NCBI RefSeq assembly: GCF_014192715.1
Contig: NZ_JACHYH010000004.1
Location: 124,001 to 188,000, forward strand
Direction of reading: 5' to 3'
Length of the DNA stretch: 64,000 nt
Origin: Luteibacter sp. Sphag1AF
Lineage (GTDB): Bacteria; Pseudomonadota; Gammaproteobacteria; Xanthomonadales; Rhodanobacteraceae
A model generated the notes under the pieces. The model made no database searches, was not told where the DNA came from, and was given only the letters and a program-made list of their open reading frames with translations. This document shows positions 29,101-37,092 of this stretch, piece after piece. The position numbers and the translations under genes were made by a program. Each line of letters opens with the position of its first letter. Positions within the stretch are counted from its first letter, which is position 1.

Positions 29101-32100
29101 GCCGATGGCTACCGCGTTGTTCGAGGCCACGACAGCCCCGGCACCGAGAGCCGTGCTGTTGTCGCCAAACGCCCAGCTGCCCGAGCCCAGCGCCACCGAG
29201 TTGATGCTCTCGATGCCGAGTGCGGCAAAGCCGGTTTCTGCACCGTTGCCGATGGCAACGCTGTTGATGCCCGAGGCGCTGGCGCCCACACCCAATGCCA
29301 CCGCACCACCGCTGTACGCGGCCGAGAGATAGCCTGCTGCCAGCGACACATCACCCGCCGCATAGGCCTGTGCACCCAGTGCCGTCGCGCCTGAACCAGA
29401 TGCTTCAGACAGGTAGCCCGCCGAGGTCGACTGCTCGCCCTGAGCAAAGGCTGCCGTACCCAGCGCGGTTGCGAATTGACCGGCCGACTGCGCGCTGGCA
29501 CCGACTGCCGTCGACGACAGACCGGACGCATTCGCCGGACCCACCGCCTCACCCGTCGAGGTGTATGTGATGAGCGGATCGCCGTTCTCATCTACTGCCT
29601 GGCCGCCGATGGCCGTGGCGCCATTCGCCGCAGCCGTGGCACCCGCACCGTAGGCCGTGCTCTGCACGCCCGTAGCAACACTGTTGAAACCGGTCGCCGT
29701 TGCCTGATTGCCGAACGCCGTGGCGCCGCTGCCGAAGGCCGAGGCGCCCGTGCCGTTGGCAAACGCAGCCGACCCGGCAGCGGTCGCATAGTCGCCAAAG
29801 GCGATAGCGTCGTCGCTACCGTCACCCAGGCCATTGCCCTTGAAGTAATGGCTGGCGTCGCTGACGCTCGAAGCGAGCGAATCAAGCTGCGACTTGTTCA
29901 CCGCATCAGTCGCTTCCGTGCCCGCCGCAACGTTGGTGATCTGACGTTCGGCACCTTCGTCACCGACCGACACCGTGTTGTCGCGGTCGTTGTACGAATT
30001 GGCACCAATGGATACCGAGTTGTTCGCCACGGTCCACGCATTCGTGCCAAGCGCTGTGCTGTTGTCGCCCAGCACCCAGCTGCCCGCACCGATGGCGACC
30101 GCATTCGCGCTTTCCAGGCCGAACAGCGCGAAGCCCGTTTCAGCCGCGTTGCCGATGGCAATGCTGTTGCTGCCCGCTGCGCTTGCGCCTGCACCCACCG
30201 CAACCGCGCCCTCGCTGTATGCCGCCGCCTGATAGCCCGAGGCCAGCGAGAGATCGCCGGCCGCATAGGCCTGGCTGCCGCTCGCGACCGAGCCTGCACC
30301 GGACGCTTCTGCAAGGAAACCCACCGCCGTGGACTGCTCACCCTGGGCGAATGCAGCCGTACCCAGCGCGGTCGCAAACCGACCCGCCGACTGCGCGCTC
30401 GCACCCACTGCCGTCGAGGAGAGACCCGACGCATTGGTCGGACCCACGGCCTCACCGGTCGAGGTGTAGGTAATCAGCGGATCGCCGTTCTCATCGACCG
30501 CCTGACCACCGATGGCCGTCGTGCCATTGGCAGCCGCTGTTGCGCCCGCGCCATACGCCGTGCTCTGCGAACCGGTAGCAACACTGTTGAAGCCCGTCGC
30601 AGTGGCACCGACGCCGAACGCCGTCGCACCACTGCCGAAGGCCGAGGCGCCCGTGCCGTTGGCAAACGCAGCCGACCCGGCAGCGGTCGCATAGTCGCCA
30701 AAGGCGATAGCGTCGTCGCTACCGTCACCCAGGCCATTGCCCTTGAAGTAATGGCTGGCGTCGCTGACGCTCGAAGCGAGCGAATCAAGCTGCGACTTGT
30801 TCACCGCATCAGTCGCTTCCGTGCCCGCCGCAACGTTGGTGATCTGACGTTCGGCACCTTCGTCACCGACCGACACCGTGTTGTCGCGGTCGTTGTACGA
30901 ATTGGCACCAATGGATACCGAGTTGTTCGCCACGGTCCACGCATTCGTGCCAAGCGCTGTGCTGTTGTCGCCCAGCACCCAGCTGCCCGCACCGATGGCG
31001 ACCGCATTCGCGCTTTCCAGGCCGAACAGCGCGAAGCCCGTTTCAGCCGCGTTGCCGATGGCAATGCTGTTGCTACCAGCCGCGCTTGCGCCTGCACCCA
31101 CAGCAACCGCGCCCTCGCTGTATGCCGCCGCCTGATAGCCCGAGGCCAGCGAGAGATCGCCGGCCGCATAAGCCTGGCTGCCGCTCGCGACCGAGCCTGC
31201 ACCGGACGCTTCTGCAAGGAAACCCACCGCCGTGGACTGCTCGCCCTGTGCGAAAGCAGCCGTACCCAGCGCGGTCGCGAACCGACCCGCCGACTGCGCG
31301 CTCGCACCCACTGCCGTCGAGGACAGACCGGATGCATTCGCCGGACCCACGGCTTCCCCGGTCGAGGTGTAGGTAATCAGCGGATCGCCGTTCTCATCGA
31401 CCGCCTGACCGCCAATCGCAGTGGCGCCATTTGCCGCAGCCGTGGCACCTGCACCGTATGCCGTGCTCTGCGCACCCTGCGCGACACTATTGAAACCCGT
31501 GGACGTCGCGCCAGCACCGAACGCCGTCGCACCGCTGCCGAATGCCGAGGCGCCCGTGCCGTTGGCAAACGCAGCCGACCCGGCAGCGGTCGCGTAGTCG
31601 CCGGAAGCCACGGCATCATCGCTGCCGTCACTCTTGCCGTTGCCCTTGAAGTAATGCGCTGCATCGCTGACGCTGGAAGCAAGCGAATCGAGCTGCGACT
31701 TGTTCACCGCATCCGTGGCTTCCGTGCCCGCCGCAACGTTGGTGATCTGACGTTCGGCGCCTGCCTTGCCGACCGATACCGTATCGGCGCGATTCGCTAC
31801 CGAACCCGCACCCAGCGCCACCGAGTTGTCGGCGGTCGCGCGCGCATTCTGGCCCACCGCCGTCGCGTTGGCTGCCGTGGCGCGGCTGCCATTGCCCACT
31901 GCCGTGGCATTGGCGGCGTTGGCACGTGCATCCGTGCCGAAAGCGCTGGCCTGCGAACCCGTGGCGCGGCTGCCCTGGCCGAAGGCAGAGGCACCGGCCT
32001 GATTGGCGATGGCGTCCTGGCCAAATGCCGACGACTGGAGACCCGTGGCGCGACTGCTCTGACCTGTGGCCGTTGCATAGTCCTTGTTCGCGATGGCGTC

Positions 32101-32436
32101 CTGTCCGTATGCCGTGCTTGCCACGCCCGTGGCACGACTCATCGTGCCCACGGCCGTGCTGTAGACCCCTGTAGCACGAGCCGATACGCCGCACGCAAAA
32201 GCCGACTCGCCGCTGGCCACCGGGGCAAGGCCCTGGAAATCACCGGCACATATAGTTCCTGCCTGCGCTGATACGCTGCCCAGCGCCAGCATCACGCCGG
32301 CTGCCAGTGGCAGTGCCACCATCGACTTGCGCGCACGCCGGCCTGCGCTGCCTTTGCCATTGGCACGAGCCAGCTCCGAGGCAACCACAAGGATGCCGAG
32401 CGACTTGTTCCAGACTTTGCTGTAGATGGTGTTCAC
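26197..32436 (-). CDS. YadA-like trimeric autotransporter adhesin with tandem head-stalk modules
   Basis: Surface adhesin of about 2,079 residues (type Vc secretion). It starts with an extended signal peptide region (ESPR: NTIYSKVWNKSLG) and a late signal cleavage after SVSAQA. The passenger has hundreds of YadA-type head repeats (variants of 'AxAxGxxSxAxG') broken by at least seven neck motifs (xITNVAAGTExTDAVN). The end is a YadA membrane anchor (about the last 75 residues, MGAAMSQMAFS to GVGIGW). I chose the GTG at 32436 because it places the ESPR at the N-terminus and has GGAGGAAAG upstream; an in-frame ATG at 32517 gives an implausible basic extension. Three successive modules are exactly 903 bp apart. 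Binding partner unknown. Confidence 0.93.
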   Translation of the reverse strand: MNTIYSKVWNKSLGILVVASELARANGKGSAGRRARKSMVALPLAAGVMLALGSVSAQAGTICAGDFQGLAPVASGESAFACGVSARATGVYSTAVGTMSRATGVASTAYGQDAIANKDYATATGQSSRATGLQSSAFGQDAIANQAGASAFGQGSRATGSQASAFGTDARANAANATAVGNGSRATAANATAVGQNARATADNSVALGAGSVANRADTVSVGKAGAERQITNVAAGTEATDAVNKSQLDSLASSVSDAAHYFKGNGKSDGSDDAVASGDYATAAGSAAFANGTGASAFGSGATAFGAGATSTGFNSVAQGAQSTAYGAGATAAANGATAIGGQAVDENGDPLITYTSTGEAVGPANASGLSSTAVGASAQSAGRFATALGTAAFAQGEQSTAVGFLAEASGAGSVASGSQAYAAGDLSLASGYQAAAYSEGAVAVGAGASAAGSNSIAIGNAAETGFALFGLESANAVAIGAGSWVLGDNSTALGTNAWTVANNSVSIGANSYNDRDNTVSVGDEGAERQITNVAAGTEATDAVNKSQLDSLASSVSDASHYFKGNGLGDGSDDAIAFGDYATAAGSAAFANGTGASAFGSGATAFGVGATATGFNSVATGSQSTAYGAGATAAANGTTAIGGQAVDENGDPLITYTSTGEAVGPTNASGLSSTAVGASAQSAGRFATALGTAAFAQGEQSTAVGFLAEASGAGSVASGSQAYAAGDLSLASGYQAAAYSEGAVAVGAGASAAGSNSIAIGNAAETGFALFGLESANAVAIGAGSWVLGDNSTALGTNAWTVANNSVSIGANSYNDRDNTVSVGDEGAERQITNVAAGTEATDAVNKSQLDSLASSVSDASHYFKGNGLGDGSDDAIAFGDYATAAGSAAFANGTGASAFGSGATAFGNQATATGFNSVATGVQSTAYGAGATAAANGATAIGGQAVDENGDPLITYTSTGEAVGPANASGLSSTAVGASAQSAGQFATALGTAAFAQGEQSTSAGYLSEASGSGATALGAQAYAAGDVSLAAGYLSAAYSGGAVALGVGASASGINSVAIGNGAETGFAALGIESINSVALGSGSWAFGDNSTALGAGAVVASNNAVAIGANSFTSRDNTVSVGDEGAERQITNVAAGTESTDAVNKAQLDALASNVGDASHYFKANGLGDGSDDAMAIGNYATALGSAAFSGAQGATAVGSGATATGSNATATGYNSVADGQNSAAYGANAQARGPGSVAIGGVAVDEDGNPLITNGGVPVETGSTSAGVGGTAVGASSQADGFAASAFGVGAYASGSQALALGAVANATGEYSTAVGTQSAATGTSSVAVGESSQATGEESIAIGGSSFGLFPVQASGAGAIALGAGAWATGQYATSIGWNATASADSSVALGEMAVANDLGASALGSESTANGEQSTAVGAGAATDGDFASAIGSGSYASSPNATAVGALATASGGDSTAVGFGSSASGRNAVAIGANSVGSRDNAVSVGAVGSERQITNVAAGTSGTDAVNLDQLNSLADHIGSASRYVAASGDGTGNDDAIVSGNYATAIGSAAFSLGNGATAIGSGATAAAINATASGFNATASGANSVATGATAQATGEYASATGAESLASGEQSTASGAASSATGDGATASGALSDASGVEATATGYYASASGLAATATGAESVASGDLSVANGVQAAATGANTTAVGALSTAAGNNSTALGAGATASAANSVALGFGSSASRANTVSVGSVGSERQIVNVAAGSRDTDAVNLKQMNLAIDAVNLTASGYGDVLAQALGGGAMVGANGFVGPVYRAQGGTYSSVGDAIGALDGALSSLNSRVGTLESTRGPATDPLPGTGTTITQGTGNGLAIGTGSHAKDSGDLALGNNATIGADNSTAVGTNATVTANATNSVALGANSVADQANTVSVGSATAQRRVTNVAAGTAPTDAANVGQVDQALTTAKQYADAGDVATLNSARAYTDQKFGDMVSGSSFDQFKRDTDNRFTRLDDKLNKVGAMGAAMSQMAFSTQGINTDNRVGVGVGGYRGQAALSVGYSRSISHNANVTFGAAVSGSETSGGVGVGIGW
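29729..30171 (-). repeat. Perfect direct repeat copy 1
   Basis: By reading the two copies side by side, 443 bases here are identical to 30632-31074 with no difference seen. The following 300 bases are nearly identical too. This implies recent duplication or gene conversion. Confidence 0.88.
30632..31074 (-). repeat. Perfect direct repeat copy 2
   Basis: Second copy of the 443-base identical block, offset 903 bases from the first. Slippage or recombination between the copies would remove or add 301 codons in frame. Confidence 0.88.
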
Positions 32437-32626
32437 AGACTTTCCTCCCACGGAAACCCGCGTTGAGCGATTGAGTGACGACGCCTCACGGCGCCACCTG
32501 CTGCATGCTGTTCGCACGTCGCCCGAGGGCTCGGTGCCGGAATGACAGGCAGCCGACCCCGTGTCGGCGGCGACGCCTACATCGAATGCTTCAGTTACCC
32601 CTGTCCGCCATGCGCGGACCCCTTGG

Positions 32627-32657
32627 AAAAAAGTCCCGGCGAACCGGGACTTTTTCC
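32627..32657 (-). terminator. Rho-independent terminator of the PA-domain protease gene
   Basis: A 12-base stem (32628-32639 with 32644-32655) with, on the minus strand, a TTCG loop and a closing T run. It sits 7 bases past the protease stop codon and 190 bases before the adhesin start. Confidence 0.85.
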
Positions 32658-32663
32658 TGACTC

Positions 32664-34679
32664 TTACTTCGAGTAGGCCGCGTACACGGTCACTCCGGCG
32701 TATGCCTTCGTACCTGCGCTGACGCTCAGGTAGTAGGTCGTCACCTTCGGCGACGCGATGGTCACCGTTTCGGTATTGCCCGGACGGGTCGACACGAAGT
32801 CGTACACGGTGGACGTGGGAGCCGAATCGGCCTTCACGTATAGCGAGACGTCACCGCTGCTGCCGCCATAGGTGCGCAGCACAAGGTTCTTCGCACCTGC
32901 CGGCACGGTGATCTTGTAGAGCACCGAGGTACCGGCTGCACCGCCAGCTGTCCGGGTTGCACCGTTGGTCAGCTCGATCGCGGGCGTACCCGGGTCCGTG
33001 CCGCCACCTGGGCCCCAGGCGTTGTACTGGTTCTGCGTTTCGGCATCCGAGAGGCAGGCGTTGAGGCTCGTGGCCTGGCCGGCCGTGATCAGGCCATCGG
33101 CAGCCAGCTGCGCGGCGTAGGCGTGGATCGCGGCGCGGTAGTCACCCACCGAGGACGCGGCACCGGCCAGCACCTTCACGTTGGACAGCACGTTGGCACC
33201 GATGATCACGCCACCCGGCACGAAGGTCGGAATACCTGTGTCGCAGGTCAGCAGCTTCTGCGTGCCGGTATTGATGCCCCAGCCGATGTCCTTGAACAGC
33301 GCAGGCGTCAGGTCAACGTCGATCTGGCCAACCAGGTCCTGGTTGATCGCGTATTCCATGATCGCGTTCGGCGTCAGGCGGGTGTCGTAATGCGAGAACG
33401 ACGAACCCTGAGCCAGCACGGTCGGTGCATAGATCAGCACGTTGCCCGCTGCATCAGCGCCAGCGAGGCCGTTGCCCTTGGTCACGGCGCCGGTGAGGCC
33501 GGCAAGGTTGGCCTTGAGCTTGTTGCCGTCCACCTGGCTGACCGCCACGACCGGAATGGTCACCGGGGAAGCAGGCGTGCCTCCCGGAGTGATCGCGCCA
33601 GCCTGGTTGTTGGCGATGATGACGCCCGTCGCACCAGCTGCCTGGGCGTTGAGGGTCTTCACCGTGAAGTCGCAGGTACCACGATCAATGAGCGCGATGT
33701 GGCCTGCAATGGCCGACGCATTGGACGGTGCAACGCAACCCAGCGCGTCGGTGCCGCTGACCACCTGCACAACAGCGCCTGTCAGGTTCGTGGACGAAGC
33801 CTTCGGACCAAACGATGCCTGCGAGAACTCGTAGTCACCCTGTGCCGCCGCCGGGGCGGAAACACGGAAGACGTCCGGCGTCGACAGCGCGAGCGGCGCT
33901 TCCGCCTTCACGGTGGCACCGGTGAACACCAGGTGGCCATCGTCGAGAGCGGCCGTGACGCGCTGTGCTGGCGTCAGGTCGTACCAGTTCTTGTTCTGCG
34001 TGTCGGAGAACACGTAGGTCGAGTAGATGTCGTTCAGCGGCGTGCCGTCGTCATCCGGGTAGCCCTTGCCGGTGGTCAGGCTGCCGAAGCCGGAGAAGCC
34101 CAGACCATGCGCCATTTCATGGAGCACGACGTTGAGGAAGTTGATCGAGCCATCGGGCGTCTTGCCGTCCAGACCGAAGTACCAGGACGAACCCTCAAGG
34201 CACCCGGGGCTGCCGAGGCTGCCGTTGAACTGGCTCTGGATATCGTCGTCATCCGGCACGCCGTCTTCGTGGGTCAGCGCATCGGCCAGCGCCGAGTGAT
34301 ACCACGTGTTGGCGATGGCGCCGGCCGGCACGTTCGGTGCCTTGAAGTTGAAGATGTAGTTGGTGCCCGAGGATCCCAGCGTGCCGGAGGTGGCCGTGCA
34401 GGCCAGCGCCTTGAAGGTCGCGCCGTTGCGGATCTCGACGTCGCTCTGCAATACCGCGCCCCAGATGTCGGCAGCGAACTGGTAAACGATCAGGGCCTGC
34501 TTGCCACGGGTGGTACCCGGGTTGCCACCAACCGGCGAGGCGGGTGTCGGGTCGTCCAGGCCCTTACCGGTGCCGACGTCCTGGTTGATGATCTTGATGT
34601 CGGCTGCGCTGGCCATGCCGGCGGCACCGAAAGCAGTGGCCGCGGCCAGCGCGGTGACGAGCAGTTTACGGCGGATCAT
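32664..34679 (-). CDS. Secreted zinc metalloprotease with PA and PPC domains
   Basis: Exported protein of 671 residues. Signal peptide 1-26 (ending GMASAA). The active-site motif HEMAHGLGF lies at 187-195, giving an HExxHxxG zinc site. A protease-associated (PA) domain is inserted at about 290-400 (GHIALIDRGTCDFTVK, GATGVIIANN), and a second part of the catalytic region follows (HYDTRLTPNAIMEY). The C-terminal 100 residues are a bacterial pre-peptidase C-terminal (PPC) domain after a glycine-rich linker. It begins with an ATGA overlap with the small secreted gene upstream. It is a probable type II secretion client. Substrate unknown. Confidence 0.85.
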   Translation of the reverse strand: MIRRKLLVTALAAATAFGAAGMASAADIKIINQDVGTGKGLDDPTPASPVGGNPGTTRGKQALIVYQFAADIWGAVLQSDVEIRNGATFKALACTATSGTLGSSGTNYIFNFKAPNVPAGAIANTWYHSALADALTHEDGVPDDDDIQSQFNGSLGSPGCLEGSSWYFGLDGKTPDGSINFLNVVLHEMAHGLGFSGFGSLTTGKGYPDDDGTPLNDIYSTYVFSDTQNKNWYDLTPAQRVTAALDDGHLVFTGATVKAEAPLALSTPDVFRVSAPAAAQGDYEFSQASFGPKASSTNLTGAVVQVVSGTDALGCVAPSNASAIAGHIALIDRGTCDFTVKTLNAQAAGATGVIIANNQAGAITPGGTPASPVTIPVVAVSQVDGNKLKANLAGLTGAVTKGNGLAGADAAGNVLIYAPTVLAQGSSFSHYDTRLTPNAIMEYAINQDLVGQIDVDLTPALFKDIGWGINTGTQKLLTCDTGIPTFVPGGVIIGANVLSNVKVLAGAASSVGDYRAAIHAYAAQLAADGLITAGQATSLNACLSDAETQNQYNAWGPGGGTDPGTPAIELTNGATRTAGGAAGTSVLYKITVPAGAKNLVLRTYGGSSGDVSLYVKADSAPTSTVYDFVSTRPGNTETVTIASPKVTTYYLSVSAGTKAYAGVTVYAAYSK

Positions 34680-35113
34680 CGCGTCACCTCCGGTGCGCTC
34701 GCGGGTGCAGGCGCCTGGCCATCGTCGTGGTGGATGCTGAGGCTGCCGTCCGGCTGGCGCTCAGCGACCACACTGCTCATCAGGCTGGCCGGTACTTTCA
34801 CCGCATTGGCGCGGGCACCGTTCTTGAACTGCACCGTGCGGAAGGTGGACTTCGCATCCGCTTCCGTCAGGGGCTGCCCGACAAACGCATCCTGCTGAAG
34901 CGAACGCGCTCCGGCAGCCTGCGCCAGGGCGGCACGCTCTTCAGCCGTGGGCGCACGGAGGCGACCGGTGGCCGGGTCAATCGAGACCTGAACACCCTGG
35001 ACCGTCACCGACTGCGTCGCCGGCTTCTGCGCATCGGCGGCATAGGCCGAACCCGCGGTGAAAATGCCCGTCAGCACAAGGCCTAACGCCTGTGCCATGG
35101 ATCGTGAAGTCAT
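34676..35113 (-). CDS. Small secreted protein, post-PEP-CTERM-1-like
   Basis: Protein of 145 residues with a signal peptide (LGLVLTGIFTAGSAYAA). The core VSIDPATGRLRAPTAEE resembles the 'DPxTGxLRxPTxEE' motif of the post-PEP-CTERM-1 domain family of Xanthomonadales and other proteobacteria. The start at 35113 is preceded by GGGAGA at good spacing; longer in-frame starts exist to 35188. Its stop overlaps the protease start by 4 bases, so it could be a propeptide-like chaperone, inhibitor or processing partner of that protease. This role is inference. Confidence 0.7.
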   Translation of the reverse strand: MTSRSMAQALGLVLTGIFTAGSAYAADAQKPATQSVTVQGVQVSIDPATGRLRAPTAEERAALAQAAGARSLQQDAFVGQPLTEADAKSTFRTVQFKNGARANAVKVPASLMSSVVAERQPDGSLSIHHDDGQAPAPASAPEVTR

Positions 35114-35254
35114 GAAACGTTCTCCCATGATGTGGCGCCGGGACCCCTCCCTGCGCGCCGGTCGGCGAAGGCCCCCCTTCACCGACAAAAACCTGGTGTT
35201 CCGATGTGACCTGATGGGGTCGGTGGCGCTGAAAATTGCGCCTGCCGTCTTTTC

Positions 35255-35419
35255 TTACGGTCGCAACTGACCGCAACAGCGGGTATCCGCCATCGGTTGT
35301 AGTTCATGTCGGCCAGACGGCCGATGCGCAAGGACGCGCAGGCAGAGGCTCACGGCGGGCAACGCGGAGCCCGTGGTGGCGGGGAGGCGACGCGCCTCCA
35401 AATGAGCTGAATCAAACAT
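35255..35419 (-). CDS. Possible small leader ORF upstream of the protease pair
   Basis: A 54-codon open frame (MFDSAHLEARRL...) with an excellent AAGGAG ribosome site 8 bases before its ATG. It lies 141 bases upstream of the 145-residue gene on the same strand. The predicted product is basic, arginine-rich and ends CCGQLRP, without a signal peptide. It may be a translated leader or a chance frame. Confidence 0.35.
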   Translation of the reverse strand: MFDSAHLEARRLPATTGSALPAVSLCLRVLAHRPSGRHELQPMADTRCCGQLRP

Positions 35420-35736
35420 TTGCACTACTCCTTCAGTGACACAGTCGGCCAACACCCCGTCGGCGGACCCCCTTGCATCCATCCTGGACGCCTTGCTGGA
35501 CGTTCCCCCCGGAACGGCCACTCCCCTAACGGATCGTCATTTTTTTGACATCCGTCACGAAACCTAACAGCGCATGAAGTTGCGAGTCAATTGTTTGACG
35601 CAACATTTTTCGTGAAGATCGAAAGATCCCGGAAACCATGCAACTCGCGCGATAATCACGCGTCATATCAAACAGATGCGTGCGCCTCCGGGCGCCGTAA
35701 TCCTTCTGAAGCTCAGGCGACAAAGCGAAAAAAAAC
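35420..35736. other. Divergent intergenic region upstream of tatD
   Basis: A-T richer than its neighbours. It holds an imperfect inverted repeat at 35579-35604 (GTTGCG..TCAA / TTGACGCAAC) whose minus-strand reading contains TTGACT 17 bases from TTAGGT, a weak sigma-70-like pair pointing toward the protease operon. No gene is evident in it. Confidence 0.45.
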
Positions 35737-36522
35737 ATGGACTTGATCGACATCGGAGCGAACCTCACTCACGAATCTTTTCGTCATGACTTCGACGACG
35801 TGCTGGCTCGCGCCACGGCCCACGGCGTGGGAAAGATGGTGATTACGGGTGCATCCAGGGAAGGCAGCGAGCAGGCGCTCGAACTGGCCCGTGCGTCGGG
35901 TGGACGGCTATTTGCCACAGCGGGCGTGCACCCGCATCACGCCATCGACTACGACGACGACATCGACGCGCTGCTGCGCCAGCTGGCCGCACAACCGGAA
36001 GTCCGCGCCGTGGGAGAGATGGGGCTGGACTACCACCGCAACTACTCGCCGCCGGATGTTCAGCGCGATGCGTTCGAGCGCCAGCTGAAAATTGCCGTGG
36101 ATCTGGGCATGCCCGTGTTTCTGCACCAGCGCGACGCGCATGAAGATTTTCTGACGCTGCTGGCGCGCTACCGCCCGCAACTTCCCGCTGCGGTCGTTCA
36201 CTGCTTCACCGACACGCGTGAGGCGATGCTCGATTACCTCGCACTGGACTGCCACATCGGCATCACCGGCTGGATCTGCGACGAGCGCCGCGGCAACCAT
36301 CTGCGCGAGTTCGTGCGCGAGATTCCTGCCAACCGGCTGATGCTGGAAACCGACGCACCCTATCTGCTGCCCCGCACGGTCAAACCGCAGCCGAAGCATC
36401 GGCGCAACGAGCCCATGTATCTGGCACACATCCGCGATGAAGTGGCGCGTGATCGCGGCGAGTCGGTGGAAGAACTCACCGCTGCCACCACACGTACGGC
36501 AGAAGCCTTCTTCGGGATCTGA
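35737..36522 (+). CDS. tatD: TatD-type metal-dependent deoxyribonuclease
   Basis: Cytoplasmic nuclease of the amidohydrolase superfamily, 261 residues. It follows E. coli TatD closely, including the opening LIDIGANLTHE, GVHPHHA near 67, GEMGLDYHRNYS near 92, VFLHQRDAHEDF near 127, HCFTDTREAM near 155, GITGWICDERRG near 173 and ETDAPYLLPR near 205. TatD is a 3'-5' exonuclease on DNA and RNA and helps repair oxidative damage. It is not near tatABC here. Confidence 0.95.
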   Translation: MDLIDIGANLTHESFRHDFDDVLARATAHGVGKMVITGASREGSEQALELARASGGRLFATAGVHPHHAIDYDDDIDALLRQLAAQPEVRAVGEMGLDYHRNYSPPDVQRDAFERQLKIAVDLGMPVFLHQRDAHEDFLTLLARYRPQLPAAVVHCFTDTREAMLDYLALDCHIGITGWICDERRGNHLREFVREIPANRLMLETDAPYLLPRTVKPQPKHRRNEPMYLAHIRDEVARDRGESVEELTAATTRTAEAFFGI

Positions 36523-36526
36523 CCGG

Positions 36527-37087
36527 CTAGCGGCGACGGCGCGCGGGGGTAGCGTCCAGCACCCGCGTTTCGCCCGGCTGAAGACCTGCAAGTGCGTGCC
36601 CGCCCACCTCTTCGCGCACCAGGCGCAGGGTGGGCAGGCCGACCGCTGCCGTCATGCGCCGCACCTGCCGATTGCGGCCTTCGCGAAGCGTCAGCCGCAG
36701 CCACGCGTCCGGCACCGTCTTGCGGAATCGAACGGGCGGATCACGCGGCCACAGCCATTCGGGCGCGCTTTCCAGCGCTTCCACACCGATGGGAAGCGTC
36801 ATGCCATCGTTCAGCATGACGCCGCGACGCAGGGTGTTCAGTGCCACATCATCGGGGATGCCTTCGACCTGAACCAGATAGGTTTTTGGCTGTTTGTGCT
36901 TCGGGTCGGTGAGCCGGTGCGCAAGACCACCATCATCGGTCAGAAGCAGCAAACCTTCGCTGTCGTAGTCCAGTCTTCCGGCCGGATAGACGTCCGTTTG
37001 ACGGACAAAATCCGCCAGCGTGGACCGACCATCCACAGCACTGAACTGGCACATCACATTGAACGGTTTGTTGAGCGCGATCAGCAC
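36527..37087 (-). CDS. rluE: 23S rRNA pseudouridine synthase RluE family
   Basis: Pseudouridine synthase of 186 residues, RsuA/RluBEF family, without an N-terminal S4 domain, as in RluE. The start LIALNKPFNVMCQF and the catalytic AGRLDYDSEGLLLLTDDG near 36-53 are clear. E. coli RluE modifies U2457 in 23S rRNA. Its C-terminus is basic (ATPARRRR). It is convergent with tatD after a 4-base gap and starts 5 bases from the end of the upstream methyltransferase-like gene. Confidence 0.9.
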   Translation of the reverse strand: MLIALNKPFNVMCQFSAVDGRSTLADFVRQTDVYPAGRLDYDSEGLLLLTDDGGLAHRLTDPKHKQPKTYLVQVEGIPDDVALNTLRRGVMLNDGMTLPIGVEALESAPEWLWPRDPPVRFRKTVPDAWLRLTLREGRNRQVRRMTAAVGLPTLRLVREEVGGHALAGLQPGETRVLDATPARRRR

Positions 37088-37092
37088 GGCAA

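Larger units (their letters stand above)
28826..31740 (-). repeat. 903-bp tandem module array inside the adhesin gene
   Basis: Equivalent points of the module recur at 28826, 29729, 30632 and 31535, that is every 903 bases (301 codons). Each module has a neck, a SHYFKGNG or similar insert, head repeats and the ITYTSTGEAVG-like loop. The next module on the 3' side is longer (1,107 bases between equivalent points) and more diverged. Confidence 0.85.

Noticed and set aside
26800-32000. Regular short repeats resembling a CRISPR or VNTR array
   Set aside because: The periodicity is coding (YadA-type 14-residue-scale head repeats), with no conserved direct repeat of 25-40 bp and no unique spacers.
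29476-32271. A 931-codon open frame on the plus strand opposite the adhesin gene
   Set aside because: It mirrors the codon-periodic repeats of the real gene on the other strand and has arginine/alanine-rich composition with no domain, signal peptide or ribosome site.
35526-35768. An 80-codon minus-strand frame across the tatD start
   Set aside because: Overlaps the conserved tatD N-terminus, and the region looks like a promoter area.
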